Part shown: positions 1 through 10,940 of the stretch, in pieces
How positions within the stretch are numbered: the stretch's first letter is position 1
Layout: every line of letters begins with the position of its first letter
DNA from: Archilochus colubris
Lineage: Eukaryota > Chordata > Aves > Apodiformes > Trochilidae
DNA: 64,000 nucleotides
Direction: 5' to 3'
NCBI GenBank assembly: GCA_023079485.1
Contig: CM041085.1
Coordinates: forward strand, 28,195,121 to 28,259,120
Notes under the pieces: model-generated
Database searches by the model: none
What the model was told of the DNA's origin: nothing
Seen by the model: only the letters and a program-made list of their open reading frames with translations
Translations under genes and position numbers: made by a program

Positions 1-378
1 TCAATTTTGGCTGATTGCTACTTCAGTATTGTCTCTAAATAAGTAATTACTATTTCAAGTAGCTCGTATTGGTGTAAGTACCCATATGTCTGTAAAAAAT
101 TGAACTGCTCAGTCCTGTTGGTAATCCTAGTAATTCTTGTTTCACCCAGGAGAGGGAGCTAGGAACGCACGAGTTCTATTTCCATTCCCATTCTCTGTCT
201 ACTTTCTGTCTGGGGAGCAGGCTAGAGATCACCAACGTGTAATAGAAGAATAATAGTCTAGGTGTAAGATGTACTTTGTATAGTCATGTCTTTGCTCCAT
301 TGCTGATAAATTGCTTGCAAGAGTTTGTTAAATACTTCAATTATAAGGTGGCTTTGATTTTTCTTTTCTGTAATTTAG
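1..378. other. SERAC1 intron, 3' part (upstream exons outside window)
   Basis: Non-coding sequence upstream of the first recognisable SERAC1 exon. It ends in a pyrimidine-rich stretch and a TTTAG acceptor at 374-378. I see no repeat family or exon in it. Confidence 0.6.
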
Positions 379-479
379 ACATGGCTGGCCTCAGACTGTC
401 CTGCCCTTAGAATCATATCTGTGGAATATGACACCCATTTGAGTGACTGGAAAGCAAAATGTCCTGTTGAGGCTCACAG
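379..479 (+). CDS. SERAC1: SERAC1 coding exon a
   Basis: 101 nt, acceptor AG at 377-378, donor GT at 480-481. It begins in phase 0 with ACA TGG and ends after two bases of an arginine codon. It encodes the segment [13 protein letters not shown] that precedes the nucleophile elbow. It was too short to stand out as an ORF and was found from the splice sites and protein similarity. Confidence 0.92.
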
Positions 480-3400
480 GTAACAAATGTAGGGTCTGCA
501 GTTTGGAGGAGAGGCAGGAGGGAGACCTGTAAAGCTGATCCTTGGGATCACCTAGTGTGAAACAGTAAATTTAACTTTTTCTGTTGCATTTGAAAATCAA
601 GTTTGGAAGAACATTAGCTACAGTCATGGTATGCTTGAGCTTTTTAGCCTCATGGATAATTACTTGTGGCAACTTTGTAAATTTTTACTGTCTGTTCTGC
701 TACTGAAGGTCTGCTTCATTTTTAGAGGAGACACAAAGTTATGCTGTTAGTTGATGTTTTACTTCAATTATCATACCATCAATTTTATATCCCAAGGGGA
801 ATATTTAAATTTAAAATAACCCAAAAATGTTTCATAAGCACAGCAAAAAAATGACTGTACTATACATTTATACTCATGATAAAATGAGACATACTTTTCA
901 GCATATGAACCATTCAGAATCATAGAATTGTTTAGGTTGGAAAAGACCCTTCAGGTAATCAAGTCCAACCATAAACCTTAGATTGCCAAGTCTACCACTA
1001 AACCATGTCCATAACCACCACATCTACACATCTTATAAATACCTCCAGGGAGAGCAACTCCACCACTTTCCTGGGCAGCCTGTTCCGGTGACAACCTTTT
1101 CAGTGAAGAATTTTTTCCTAATAACCAATCTAAACTTCCCCTGTCACAGCTTTAAGCCATTTTCTCTCATGCTTATTGCTTGTGACATGGGAGAAGAGAC
1201 CAAGCCCCACCTCACTACAGTCTCCTTCCAGGTAGCAGTAGGGAACGATAAGGTCTCTCCTCAGCCTTTTTTCTACTGCCTAAACAACCCCAATTCCTTC
1301 AAGTGCTTCTCACAAGATCTGTGCTCTGGAAGAAAATTTGAAAAAGAAACAAGTATGTATTTGTTAAGGTCGTGTCTTTTTCATTACAAAATGGAAAGTT
1401 GCATTACCTGCTAGTCACCCAAGTATTGGATTTGATTATTTTATAATTTGATAATACAAGATGAAAGATATCAATATTTTTAGACAGCAGGAACAACAAT
1501 GTAGCAGTAGAATCACAACTTTGATTGCTTTAGGTGTATAGGTTCATTCAGTGTTTCAAAAATGAATTTTTATGTCTTTGAGCTATCCTAAGCCTATTGT
1601 TCAGCTGAAGAGACTCATTTGAGCCTCCTTTTTCATATGGGTTATAAAAGCAATTTCTAGTGAGAATGCTGAGAACCAGTAGAGATTAAGTGAATTGCTT
1701 TGCACAGAGGTAGCCCCAATATTCTGATGTTTCCATTATCCAATGGCCTTTTGTGTTACACTGCAATATTAATATGGCACTTTCAAATTTGAATTGGGAA
1801 ATTACCTTGGTTGTGCCACAGATTCATTATCAGCCTCTGATGTGTAGCTTATCCTTTCCAGAGCTCAATATCTTCAGATACAAAGTGGAGTTTATTGTGC
1901 CTTTATACTACCCCAGTGCAAGGCATTTGGAGATTGTTGTCTGGAAAGTATAACAATCACTATGTCTGCTTTTTCTGTATGGGTTGATCATTCATTTAGT
2001 TATTAAATTCCTGTACATTGCTCCACATTTTGAGTATGTTTTTGTCAGATGTTGGGTGTATTCTTGTTTCAGGGCATAAAGTTCATTATGCATTGATGAT
2101 AAAACTCCATACAAAATTTGTTGAACTAAAGCTAAAGGAAATTAGTGGTGAATGAAATCAAAATAAAACTTGCTAGAAAGATCAAGAAACTGAATTTAGC
2201 TCAGTTCTTGTTCTTGCAAAGCTAACCTTAATGAAATTTTGGGCATTTTTCAGTGTAGCAACAATAATTAAGTAATTTCTGGTTTATGTACTTACTTGAG
2301 TTTCATAAACACGCAGTGCTGAAAATTCATTCTGTTTTAACATTGCCTTTTAACCTGTCATGCTTCATCCTTGTGTTTGATTTTTTTTCACAGGAAGTCT
2401 ATTGCTTACAGGAGCAATGAGCTTCTTGGGAAGCTCAGAGCTGCTGGAATTGGAGACAGACCACTGGTGTGGGTATCACATAGCATGGGTGGTAAGCACG
2501 TTGCCTATTTGATATTAAGTATTCATTCACTGTTAGATTCCAGAATAAGCTGTTAACCAAATTCAGTCTGAAATGCAATTATTCATAATAGTTTACCTAA
2601 AAAATTTTCAAAGATCTATAATTGGAAAATAGATTTCTACTTTCAGAATACATTATATCCAACAGCATATGCATTTTGAAAGGATTTTTATTGCTCCTTG
2701 TTTTTACTGTGTTGACTTAAAATCACAAAATCGATGAACTGAAATTCACGTAAGTGGGAATCGAGAGGCAAAATTTTCTCCATGCTAAAGCATATATAAA
2801 TGTCATTAGCAAATCTTAAAGTAAGCCAAAAATTGATTTGCATCTTTTATTGACAGTGTATTTTATGCTTCCTCAGGTGTGGGGTGTTTTTCATTCAACT
2901 TTCTCTTACATATCTGACAAACTTAAGAACTAATCAACTGAGGCAAGAATGTAGTTAGTGGTTTCATGGATGATACAGTATGGTCATTCATTTCACAGTA
3001 GTTTAAATCCCTGTAATAATTCAGTGTCTGTTGCCAGGTCTTCTAGTCAAAAAGATGCTGGTGGATGCTTCCAAGAATCCAGAAATGGATAAAATTGTAA
3101 ACAACACCAAAGGAATCATATTTTATAGTGTTCCTCACCACGGTTCCCAGCTGGCTGAATATTCTATAAATGCCAGATATCTTCTCTTTCCATCTGTGGA
3201 AGTTAAAGAACTCAGCAAGGGTATGCTCACTTTCCTACCATTTGACAACGGGGATCTGTGCTAATCTGTTTGTGATGCTTTTTTTTATTGTGGTGTCAGA
3301 AAAAGCTGGATAAAAACAATAGAGCTCCTTTTTATGTTTTGGGTTGTGTGTTGCATTAGTGTAAGTAATTCTGAGTAGCTGCTTCATTGATTGCAGAGTC

Positions 3401-5600
3401 AAGGGAAAAAAGGGTGTCAGAACAAATTTATAGAGGAATTGTTTGGGCCATTTAGCAATCTAGTAACTCAACATGATGAACTGGCCTTCAGACCCTTACC
3501 TTCTAACAAATACTGTGGCATGCAGAAATAATTGTTGCAAATCATAGCTGGAAAAGGAATTTACAAAAAAAAAAAGCTACTTCTTTTACTGCAATATTAA
3601 TTTTTCTGAAACATTTCTTTAGGAGTGCAGTCTTGCCAGACAAATGCTATAATCTTGTGTTCAAGATAACACTGCAAAAATTATGTTGCTCTTTCTCAGA
3701 TTCTCCTGCCCTTAAAGAGCTGAATGATGACTTCCTGTCTTTTGCCAAGGGCAAGAAATTTTCAGTGCTGAGTTTTGCAGAAACCTTACCAACACACATA
3801 GGCAGCATGATAAAACTGCACGTTGTACCTGTGGAGTCAGCAAGTAAGTCAAATAGCCATTTTAATTCATGTAAGCATTGATAATGAGGAAGGATTATAA
3901 ATCCTGTGGCAGAAAGATCTAGAAAAATACATGTTATGCTGTGGGGTTTTTTGTTTATACTTTTGGTGGGGTTTAAACTAGTCTCCCTGCTGGGATCAGA
4001 ATCAGCTACATTTATATCTTAGAATAGCAGTTGTTTGTTTTGATTTTTCTAAATGCAAATAACACTTACTTAATGAAAAAAGTAGGGTAGGCCCTAGTCT
4101 AATGGTACCTTGTTGTAGTCCTTTCCTTTGTAATTATGAGTAACAGTTGTTTATCCTTGTATAGGTAGGTTGTGTAGTGTTTCAAAAGCTCCTGCAAATT
4201 CCAGCTATTTCCTCTTTTAAAAATAAGAAGGAAAACTAGCAAACTTCTAATGGAAGGAGAAAGTCACAAAGGTGTTTTTCAGTCTTAAGAATCCTTTATC
4301 TTCTATATCTCAGGTACTCAAGCAATAGAGTTTTCCTTCTGAAGAGTTCCCTCCCATCTTTTTGCCTTTTGTAGGAGAAGGGAAAGCCAGACAGTTCTTT
4401 CTCTTGTTTAGTTTCAAGAATTGTTTTAAATCTGATACTTCCAAGTTTTCCCTGAGGAAAACCCTCTTCTCCATGGCCCAAGGTACCCTTAAGGCTAGAA
4501 CAGAAACCATCGCTTTGTTGGGTTTTAAGTCAGGCTTTCCACCAGCTAAATCCACTGGGTTAAATCCAAGGTTTGCTGCTCTGGAAAAGGTGGACTCTAC
4601 ACCCCTGTTTCACCCCTGAGATAATATTTAGCAGTATTTTTCAGTATGTAGTTGTGAAAATGGTTCTGGTGCAATTTCATTGGTGGGGACTGAAAAAAAC
4701 TGGAGCATTTTTTTTTTTTAATTTAACAAAATAAGATGAGGATGAGAGAGAGGGCTGGGTAACAATGCACAAATAAGCACTGTGCACTTCTACTTTTGTG
4801 GTGTGTTTCTCCTCTTCTAGAGATGACACAATGCAGCAGCAAATGACCTCTCAAAAGCCTTTAAAGGTTACATGACTGTTCAGTGCCACGCCACTGGTTT
4901 TATTCAAAGCACAGGCTGGCAAGCAGTATGCTCACTGTTTCTAATATGTATGCTTAGGCACATGAGAGGAAGCCTCCATCCTGCTCCAAATTTTACTTGG
5001 TGAAAGATATGGAGTTCCAAAAAAAAAAATAATAAATGGAGGATTCCTCAGGAGGCTGAATGAATAGATAATAAACTGGAATGTGGCAGTCACAGCATTC
5101 CTGATGGAACGTTCTCCAGTGGTCATAGTTGTCAGGAACGAATAAATGCTGTAGTGGTGATCAGAAAATGGATACCCTGGATTAAACCCTATCCATGTTC
5201 ATGTCAATGCTTAAACTTCAGTCAGGACTTTGCTGTCAGTCAGGTGCTGGTAAATGAAGTTTTGATTCTTCAAAATTGTCTATAAGCAGAAACTCTGACA
5301 ATAACTCTGTGTTGATTGTTTTAGCACATTGCAAAATAACAGACAAAACAATGAAACTGAAGAAGTTTTGCTTTTGTGAGTTGTTTTTTGCTTTTGCTTT
5401 TCTTATGAACTATGGTAGTTTTTTTTTTTTTTCTTTCTTTTTTTTTTTTCCCCTGTTCCCTAGATTTAGGAATTGGAGACATTATACCAGTGGATGTTAA
5501 TCATCTAAATATTTGTAAGCCAAAGAAGAAGGATGCTTTCCTGTACCAACGTACATTGAAGTTCATTCAGGATGTTTTAGCCCAAGAACTTGGAGACTGA
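379..5600 (+). CDS. SERAC1: SERAC1, C-terminal five coding exons (partial gene)
   Basis: SERAC1 is an alpha/beta-hydrolase-fold protein of ER-mitochondria contact sites. It is needed for phosphatidylglycerol remodelling, and so for bis(monoacylglycero)phosphate and intracellular cholesterol handling; human loss causes MEGDEL syndrome (established for the family). Seen here: join 379-479, 2394-2491, 3038-3220, 3700-3843 and 5464-5600, which is 663 nt or 220 residues plus TGA. All junctions are GT-AG with matching phases. The lipase nucleophile motif is S-H-S-M-G-G, with the serine near residue 64 of the visible part and its last glycine split across an intron. The segment [11 protein letters not shown] and the tail [12 protein letters not shown] agree with the vertebrate protein as I know it. 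The gene enters from the left edge and converges on SYNJ2. The visible frame is intact. Identification is by recognition, without alignment. Confidence 0.95.
480..2393. other. SERAC1 intron with one CR1 copy
   Basis: Intron between exons a and b. It contains a reverse-oriented CR1 fragment at 916-1325. The remainder shows no feature I can name. The acceptor is a T-run followed by CACAG at 2389-2393. Confidence 0.85.
916..1325 (-). mobile_element. CR1 LINE fragment (3' end), reverse orientation
   Basis: Starts with the complement of the CR1 tail (AATCATAGAATTG) and continues through the usual CR1 3' region in reverse, including the complement of the 'group' that encodes the end of the reverse transcriptase ORF (CCTGGGCAGCCTGTTCC). 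It is diverged and 5'-truncated. It has no coding capacity. Confidence 0.88.
2394..2491 (+). CDS. SERAC1: SERAC1 coding exon b (catalytic serine)
   Basis: 98 nt, acceptor CAG at 2391-2393, donor GT at 2492. It completes the split arginine codon, encodes [11 protein letters not shown] and ends inside the nucleophile motif W-V-S-H-S-M-G-(G). The first position of the classic GXSXG motif is serine here, as in other SERAC1 proteins. Confidence 0.95.
2492..3037. other. SERAC1 intron, nothing recognised
   Basis: 546-bp AT-rich intron between exons b and c. I see no repeat and no coding signal. Confidence 0.8.
3038..3220 (+). CDS. SERAC1: SERAC1 coding exon c
   Basis: 183 nt, acceptor TTGCCAG ending at 3037, donor GTATGC at 3221. 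It starts with the last two bases of the nucleophile-motif glycine codon and encodes L-L-V-K-K-M-L and [11 protein letters not shown], conserved parts of the hydrolase domain. It ends one base into an aspartate codon (phase 1). Confidence 0.95.
3221..3699. other. SERAC1 intron, nothing recognised
   Basis: 479-bp intron containing a short A-run near 3564-3575. I see no repeat family. Confidence 0.8.
3700..3843 (+). CDS. SERAC1: SERAC1 coding exon d
   Basis: 144 nt, acceptor TCTCAG ending at 3699, donor GTAAGT at 3844. It encodes [11 protein letters not shown] and [15 protein letters not shown]. The histidine in L-H-V-V is a candidate catalytic base; that is inference from its place after the nucleophile. 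Confidence 0.93.
3844..5463. other. SERAC1 last intron
   Basis: Intron with several chance reading frames on both strands and no named repeat. A very long pyrimidine/T tract at about 5419-5459 leads into the CCCTAG acceptor. Confidence 0.75.
5464..5600 (+). CDS. SERAC1: SERAC1 terminal coding exon
   Basis: 137 nt of coding sequence from acceptor AG (5462-5463) to TGA at 5598-5600. It encodes [17 protein letters not shown] and a lysine-rich run, and ends in L-A-Q-E-L-G-D. The codon split at the junction reads Asn; the mammalian residue is Asp as I recall it, a conservative change. Confidence 0.95.
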
Positions 5601-7539
5601 GTTTTTGCCATCTTTGGCTGTTTGTTTCCTCCACTTAGTGTAACACAGTAAGTTCTTAAAACATGTGTTAGGGGATCTGCAGAACTACGAAGATTCTCTG
5701 TCAATAGTATTTGTGCTAAAAGAATTTTCAGTATAATAATTCAGACACCTCTCCAACTTGTTTTTAAAATACATTCAAAACAAGAACAATCTGAAGGCCT
5801 ATAATCTTGGCAAAAAGAAATTGTGTGTTGGCTTCCAGTGACATGATCTGTCAACATGTGTGTAAATTCTCCAGCAATTTGGCTGGGAGGTGATGAGGAA
5901 TCAGTGGAAAAAAAAATTTCACTTAGTCTGTAAATATTCCTCTGGAGGAACAGAGTTAGACTATGGAGAGTGCAAAAAATCCCACTTGCTCTGGAGATAA
6001 GTGGTCTCATTAAGGTAAATACACTTGGGACTAAAGTCTTAGAGACAGGATCAGAAACAATTAACTTGAGGAAGGCATTTGTTGTGTTGAAGGGGAAAGG
6101 AAGCATGTGGCTGCTTCAAAGCCTTAGTTTATTGTCTATTTTAAATAATCTACCTGGAGCCTGAAGAAGTTTGTCCAAGTGACTGAAGGAAGCATTTTAG
6201 TTTGGTGGCTCCATTAGAAGAGTTTCTGTAACTTGCTTTTCCTTTTAAGAGACCACCCAGATTTGTCAGCAAATAGGACATCTCTTTTCTGGGTGAGAAG
6301 GGGATAGGTTCATAGGTTGACTTGCACAGATAACTGTAGTTTTTTAAATCTCTTTGCATAAATGAAAACAAAACAAAGGAACTGTTCACCTGTTTGTAGC
6401 ATCTCTTTCCTAATGTTAGCAACCAGAGAGATTGCTTTCTTTAGGACAGTGTGGGCTTGGTCAAACTCAGAGCAGTTCTTTGCTTGTTCACATGGAAAAT
6501 ATGAAGCAGAGGCTTTAGCACTTTTGCTTTACTCTTGGGACATACCAAGAAGATGGTACATTCAACTCCCTGGCTCATGTTATTCAGAAACCCTCTCTTC
6601 AGCTGTTTTAAAGAGGAGCATTAAAAATGCTCAGGTGGAGTACGACAGGCACTGGCAAAAATGCTGATGCTAGGAGTTTGGAGCTCAGGTAGAGAAAAAG
6701 TAAAGTAGGGAAAAGTTCAGGTGATGATAAGGTCCCACTGGAAATGCAAAAGAGCCCAGATATTTTTGGCTTTTTGAAGCCCAAGTGTATTTATTATTGT
6801 AGATATAAACAGCAGTGTTTTCTTACTTGAGTTTGTATTTATGTCAACGATACCTTAACAGTACTGGTGAGAAATAAGCATCTCTAGAAGAGATCAGTGC
6901 TCAGACACTTTTAAAAAGTCTTAACTAGCTTGCAAAGTAGTTAAAAACAGCCTAGTCTAATTGTGCTCTTTTTCCTTCCTTTCTGTCCATCCCCAACCCA
7001 CTCTGAAAACAAACATTGGCTGTGATTAGGCTATAGTGCCCTAGCTGACTGTTTGTTAAATAAGCCCTGTATTGATTGACAGGCTTAAGACTCTCAGCAT
7101 CACTTGCATGAAATGGATCTGATATTAATGGCCTTAAAATTACGGCTATGAAAGCTGCCAAAAAGGGTGCTGGTGCAGGCAGCAGTGGCCATTGCAGTCC
7201 TGCTGGGTCCTGAGGCCACCCCAGCTATTCCCACTTTAACACACTCCAGCCCAGGAGGACACTACATCTGAAAATGTACTTCTGGAAGTTAAGCCTTGAC
7301 CTGCTGGAGTTGTATAGCAGTATAGAAAACAATGCACTGGCAAAAAGAGCATTTTTTCCCCCCTGACCAAGATGCAGGTAAGAACACTGCATGGCAGTAT
7401 TTCAGATAGAAAGTGTAACAGAACTGCAGTAACTTCTGAAGAGGTTTATCCTTTTTACACTGTGTTTTAAACTTCATAGTGTAAATATATTAGAACACTT
7501 TGTATTCACAAAGTAGAGGTACATGGAAAATTCACTGTG

Positions 7540-7545
7540 AATAAA
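7540..7545 (+). terminator. Candidate poly(A) signal for SERAC1
   Basis: First plain AATAAA on the + strand that I find after the SERAC1 stop, about 1.9 kb downstream. ATTAAA at 6620-6625 is an alternative. Position is the only evidence. Confidence 0.3.
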
Positions 7546-8049
7546 CAAGACTTCTAATAACTGAATACATGGTTAGCATGACAAACCTTGTGTTGATTCT
7601 AAAAGACTTCTTTGTCTTACAGGGAGTCAGAGCAATGACATTACACACTAATCTGAGTAAAAGCATCTATGTTTTGTTACTATAACTGGAACTCTTGAGG
7701 CAACTTTCTTGCTTTTTTAACTTATGTATATATGTGTAACTTTTAAAACTAATGTTTGGGGGGTGTTGGGTTTGGGGTTTTTTGGAATATACTAATGACA
7801 TGTTTTTAAAAATGTACTAGACATGCCACTAAATTTATTAAAGGTTAATGACCTGCCAAATGAATGCTCCGGATCATGTTCTTCTGTTGTTAAAGACCTG
7901 CATTTTTGGTGATTGTCTTGTGGTGGAAGAATGTAAATGTTTACCTTTCATCTTCTGTAAGAGGCAGAATACTGGGAGCACAGCTAGTCATTCATGGGTT
8001 GCCAAACAGAATGAATTTTCAGTTGTGCTTTTACATTTTGAGCTACTAA

Positions 8050-8463
8050 GATGATTAAGGGAGTGGAACATCTCCCTTATGAGGAAAGGCTGAGGGAGCT
8101 GGGTCTCTTTAGTTTGGAGAAAAGGAGACTGAGGGGTGACCTCATCAATGTTTTCAAATATGTAAGGGGTGAGTGTCAGGGAGATGGAGTTAGGCTTTTC
8201 TCAGTGGTGACCAGTGTAGGACAAGGGGTAATGGGTGTAAATTGGAGCACAGGAGGTTCAAGTTGAATATCCGAAAAATTTTTTTACTGTAAGGGTGACA
8301 GAGTGAACAGCTGCCCTTCACTGGAGACATTCAAAACCCGCTTGGACACGTTCCTGCACGATGTACTCTAGGTGGCCCTGCTCTGGCAGGGGGGGTTGGA
8401 CTAGATGATCTTTCGAGGTCCCTTCTAACCCCTATGATTCTATAATTCTATGATTCTATGATT
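8050..8463 (+). mobile_element. CR1 LINE fragment with 3' tail
   Basis: Begins in the end of the CR1 reverse-transcriptase ORF (the segment reading [10 protein letters not shown]) and ends in repeated ATTCTATG tail units. It is diverged, with an internal deletion in the region after 8230. Confidence 0.93.
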
Positions 8464-9249
8464 TTGCAAAAGTGCCTCCTAAACCCATGTATAGACATTG
8501 GTTTGAGGGCCAGAGGGTCTGTTGCATTGCATTTATGTGTGCACCTCCTTAGAAACATATGCTTTCATGTTTCCCTGGGGTCACAGTAATTAAAAATAGT
8601 GCTTTATTTAAATTCTTAGGTCTAACAGTATACTCTTAATCCCATCTAGAAGCAAACCCAGCTGCAGGTGTGGCTACCAGGTATGTGTGAATTGTCTGAG
8701 AAGATGGTATTTTGTCTGCATTGTGGCATCCAAGGCTAAAATAGGAAGAGGGGAAGGCAGGGCTAATAGGAATTTATCAGTCCTCATGCACTTGGCCAGC
8801 ACTCTTTTAGAACTGCATTGGTGTTTCTGGCATCAACAGTCATCGGGGTGTTACTTGCTGTGGTTACAGTAGTGCAAAACTGTCTTTTACTCTGATTTGT
8901 GCTGCATGATACCAGGCAGAGGAGCTAGCTAGAAAGGAGAAATTTTCCATCTGGTGAAAATGTCAATTCTGGACAAAAAGGAAAAAGCAAAAAATGTTGT
9001 TTTGTCAGGGTGTAAATTCTAAACAGTAGTTTGATTTTGGTTCTCTCTGCTCCAGTGATAACCTCTCTGAAAGAGCTAAATCAGGCAGTTGCTATACCAA
9101 GAAGAACCACTTACCCACCCAAAATATGAATGCATCTGAACAACCATGATGCCAGTAGCAACTTAAAGAAGCAACTACAGGGTCTTGGACAATCTCACAG
9201 GGTATTAAGTCTCTGGTAGAACTGTCTTTCATTAAATAAGCATCCAGAT

Positions 9250-9801
9250 GGTTCTGCCCCTGTACTCAGCCCTGGTGAGGCCACACCTCGAGTCCTGTGT
9301 CCAGTTCTGGGCCCCTCAGTTTAGGAAGGATATTGAGGTCCTGGAGTGAGTCCAAAGGAGGGCAACTAGGCTGGTGAAGGGACTCAAGCACAAACCCTAT
9401 GAGGAGAGGCTGAGGGAGCTGGGACTGTTCAGCCTGGAGAAGAGGCAGCTCAGGGGAGACCTCATCACTCTCTACAACTACCTGAAAGGAGGGTGTAGCC
9501 GGGGGGGGGGTTGGTCTCTTTTCCCAGACGACTTTCAGCAAGACAAGAGGGCATGGTCTCAAGTTGTGGCAGGGGAGGTTCAGGTTGGTTATTAGAAAGA
9601 ATTTCTTTACGGAGAGGGTGATCAGGCATTGGAATGGGCTGCCCAGGGAAGTAGTGGATTCTCCGTCCCTGGAGATATTTAAAAAGAGACTGGATGTGGC
9701 ACTCAGTGCCATGGTCTAGCAACCGCAACAGTGGTTCAAGGGTTGGATTCAATGATCTCTGAGGTCCCTTCCAACCCAGCCAATTCTATGATTCTATGAT
9801 T
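9250..9801 (+). mobile_element. CR1 LINE fragment with 3' tail
   Basis: 5'-truncated copy starting at the segment for L-Y-S-A-L-V-R-P-H and running to the tail ATTCTATGATTCTATGAT. The reading frame is broken, with a stop in place of a sense codon in the C-V-Q-F-W neighbourhood and a G-run at 9500-9510. Confidence 0.95.
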
Positions 9802-10217
9802 ATGTACCTGCATCTGGTAAATCACCTGCATTCATAAATCATGACCTGGCTTTTCAGCTGGTGTCAATATTTTTGAAATTTCCAAGTGTCAGGTTCACAA
9901 CATGAAAAATGTCATAGGGTAGCCAGTCCCTACCACACATGATAGGGCCTTCAGGCCTGAGAATTATCACTGAGAACATTTGTTTCCATCGATAATGCCC
10001 CACGGAGAATGTGCTGCAGAGCTGAGGACAGAGCTGTGCTGTGGGCTCCCTGGTTGTGGGTGCTGAGTAATGATGGCTCGGGTTGCTTGTTCTCTTTTCA
10101 CATTGTGGTGGGGGACAGTTTAATCCTGAATCAGGGAGAACCACCACCTCCTACTGGAGTCTGCATTTTCTGTAGTAGTTTCCCCAAAGCAGAGGAAGTC
10201 TGCTTTGTTTCTCCTGA

Positions 10218-10221
10218 CCAT
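10218..10221. repeat. Target-site duplication CCAT (left)
   Basis: CCAT next to the LTR end at 10222. It is matched by CCAT at 10941-10944 on the other side. Four bases is the usual gammaretroviral duplication length. Confidence 0.8.
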
Positions 10222-10940
10222 TGAAGCCCAAAAAGGCCAAGCAAAACTGTTCAGAGACAAAGATCTGAGCCTTTAAACAGAACAGGTATTTATTTTCGGA
10301 TCCAGGGGATGCCCAGTTCACGCTGGACAAAGAGTTCCAAGGGTTGAGGGAAAGGGTTATGATATTTATACATTAAAAGGGGAGGTTACATCATCCTTAC
10401 ATACATATTCATAAGATAGTAACATGTAATCATAATATTCATAACAGGCGGAGTCTGGGCGGAGTCGTCTTTTTGGGGATATGTCTCGGGGTCTTTGGGG
10501 GTCTTCAGATGAAGTAACAAAGTCTTCCTCAGGGTTGAACTTTTTACCTTTCTTGCTTTTGATGACTTCATCCTCTTGTTATAGAGGATAATTGGACCCT
10601 TGCAATTATCTTCCCCTTATCTGCTGGTTATGGCAGCCTCATCTTGTCTTCCGTGCAGGTGTTTGCACTCCCCCAGTGCCTAGCTAGCCTTGGCAGTGCC
10701 AAGACTTACACTCCTAATTATCTCCAAGACAGAAGTTAATCCCGTTAGGGTCTTGACATGTCTCAGCTGCTTTGTTCACTTCTTTCTCAGTTTAACCCTG
10801 AATTCTACTGTTTATGAATACAAATTCATTAACATATATTACAAGTTTTAATACTATATACAGTAAATTCACACAAACAGCTTGGTCTGATCCATTCTCC
10901 TTACAGGAGTTAATCCTGTCAGGATTTTTCCTCTTTTTTA
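10222..10940 (-). mobile_element. Solo LTR of the same ERV family as 27606-31949
   Basis: Read on the - strand, this 719-bp LTR matches the 5' LTR at 27606-28234 along most of its length. Shared features are the opening AAAAAGAG..., the U3 blocks, a TATA box (complement at 10373-10380), an AATAAA (complement at 10289-10294) and the ending GGGCTTCA. It carries about 150 bp of U3 sequence before the TATA box that the other LTR lacks, and it lacks that LTR's 18-bp duplication. Its first two bases read TA instead of TG. No internal viral sequence remains, as expected after LTR-LTR recombination. Confidence 0.9.
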
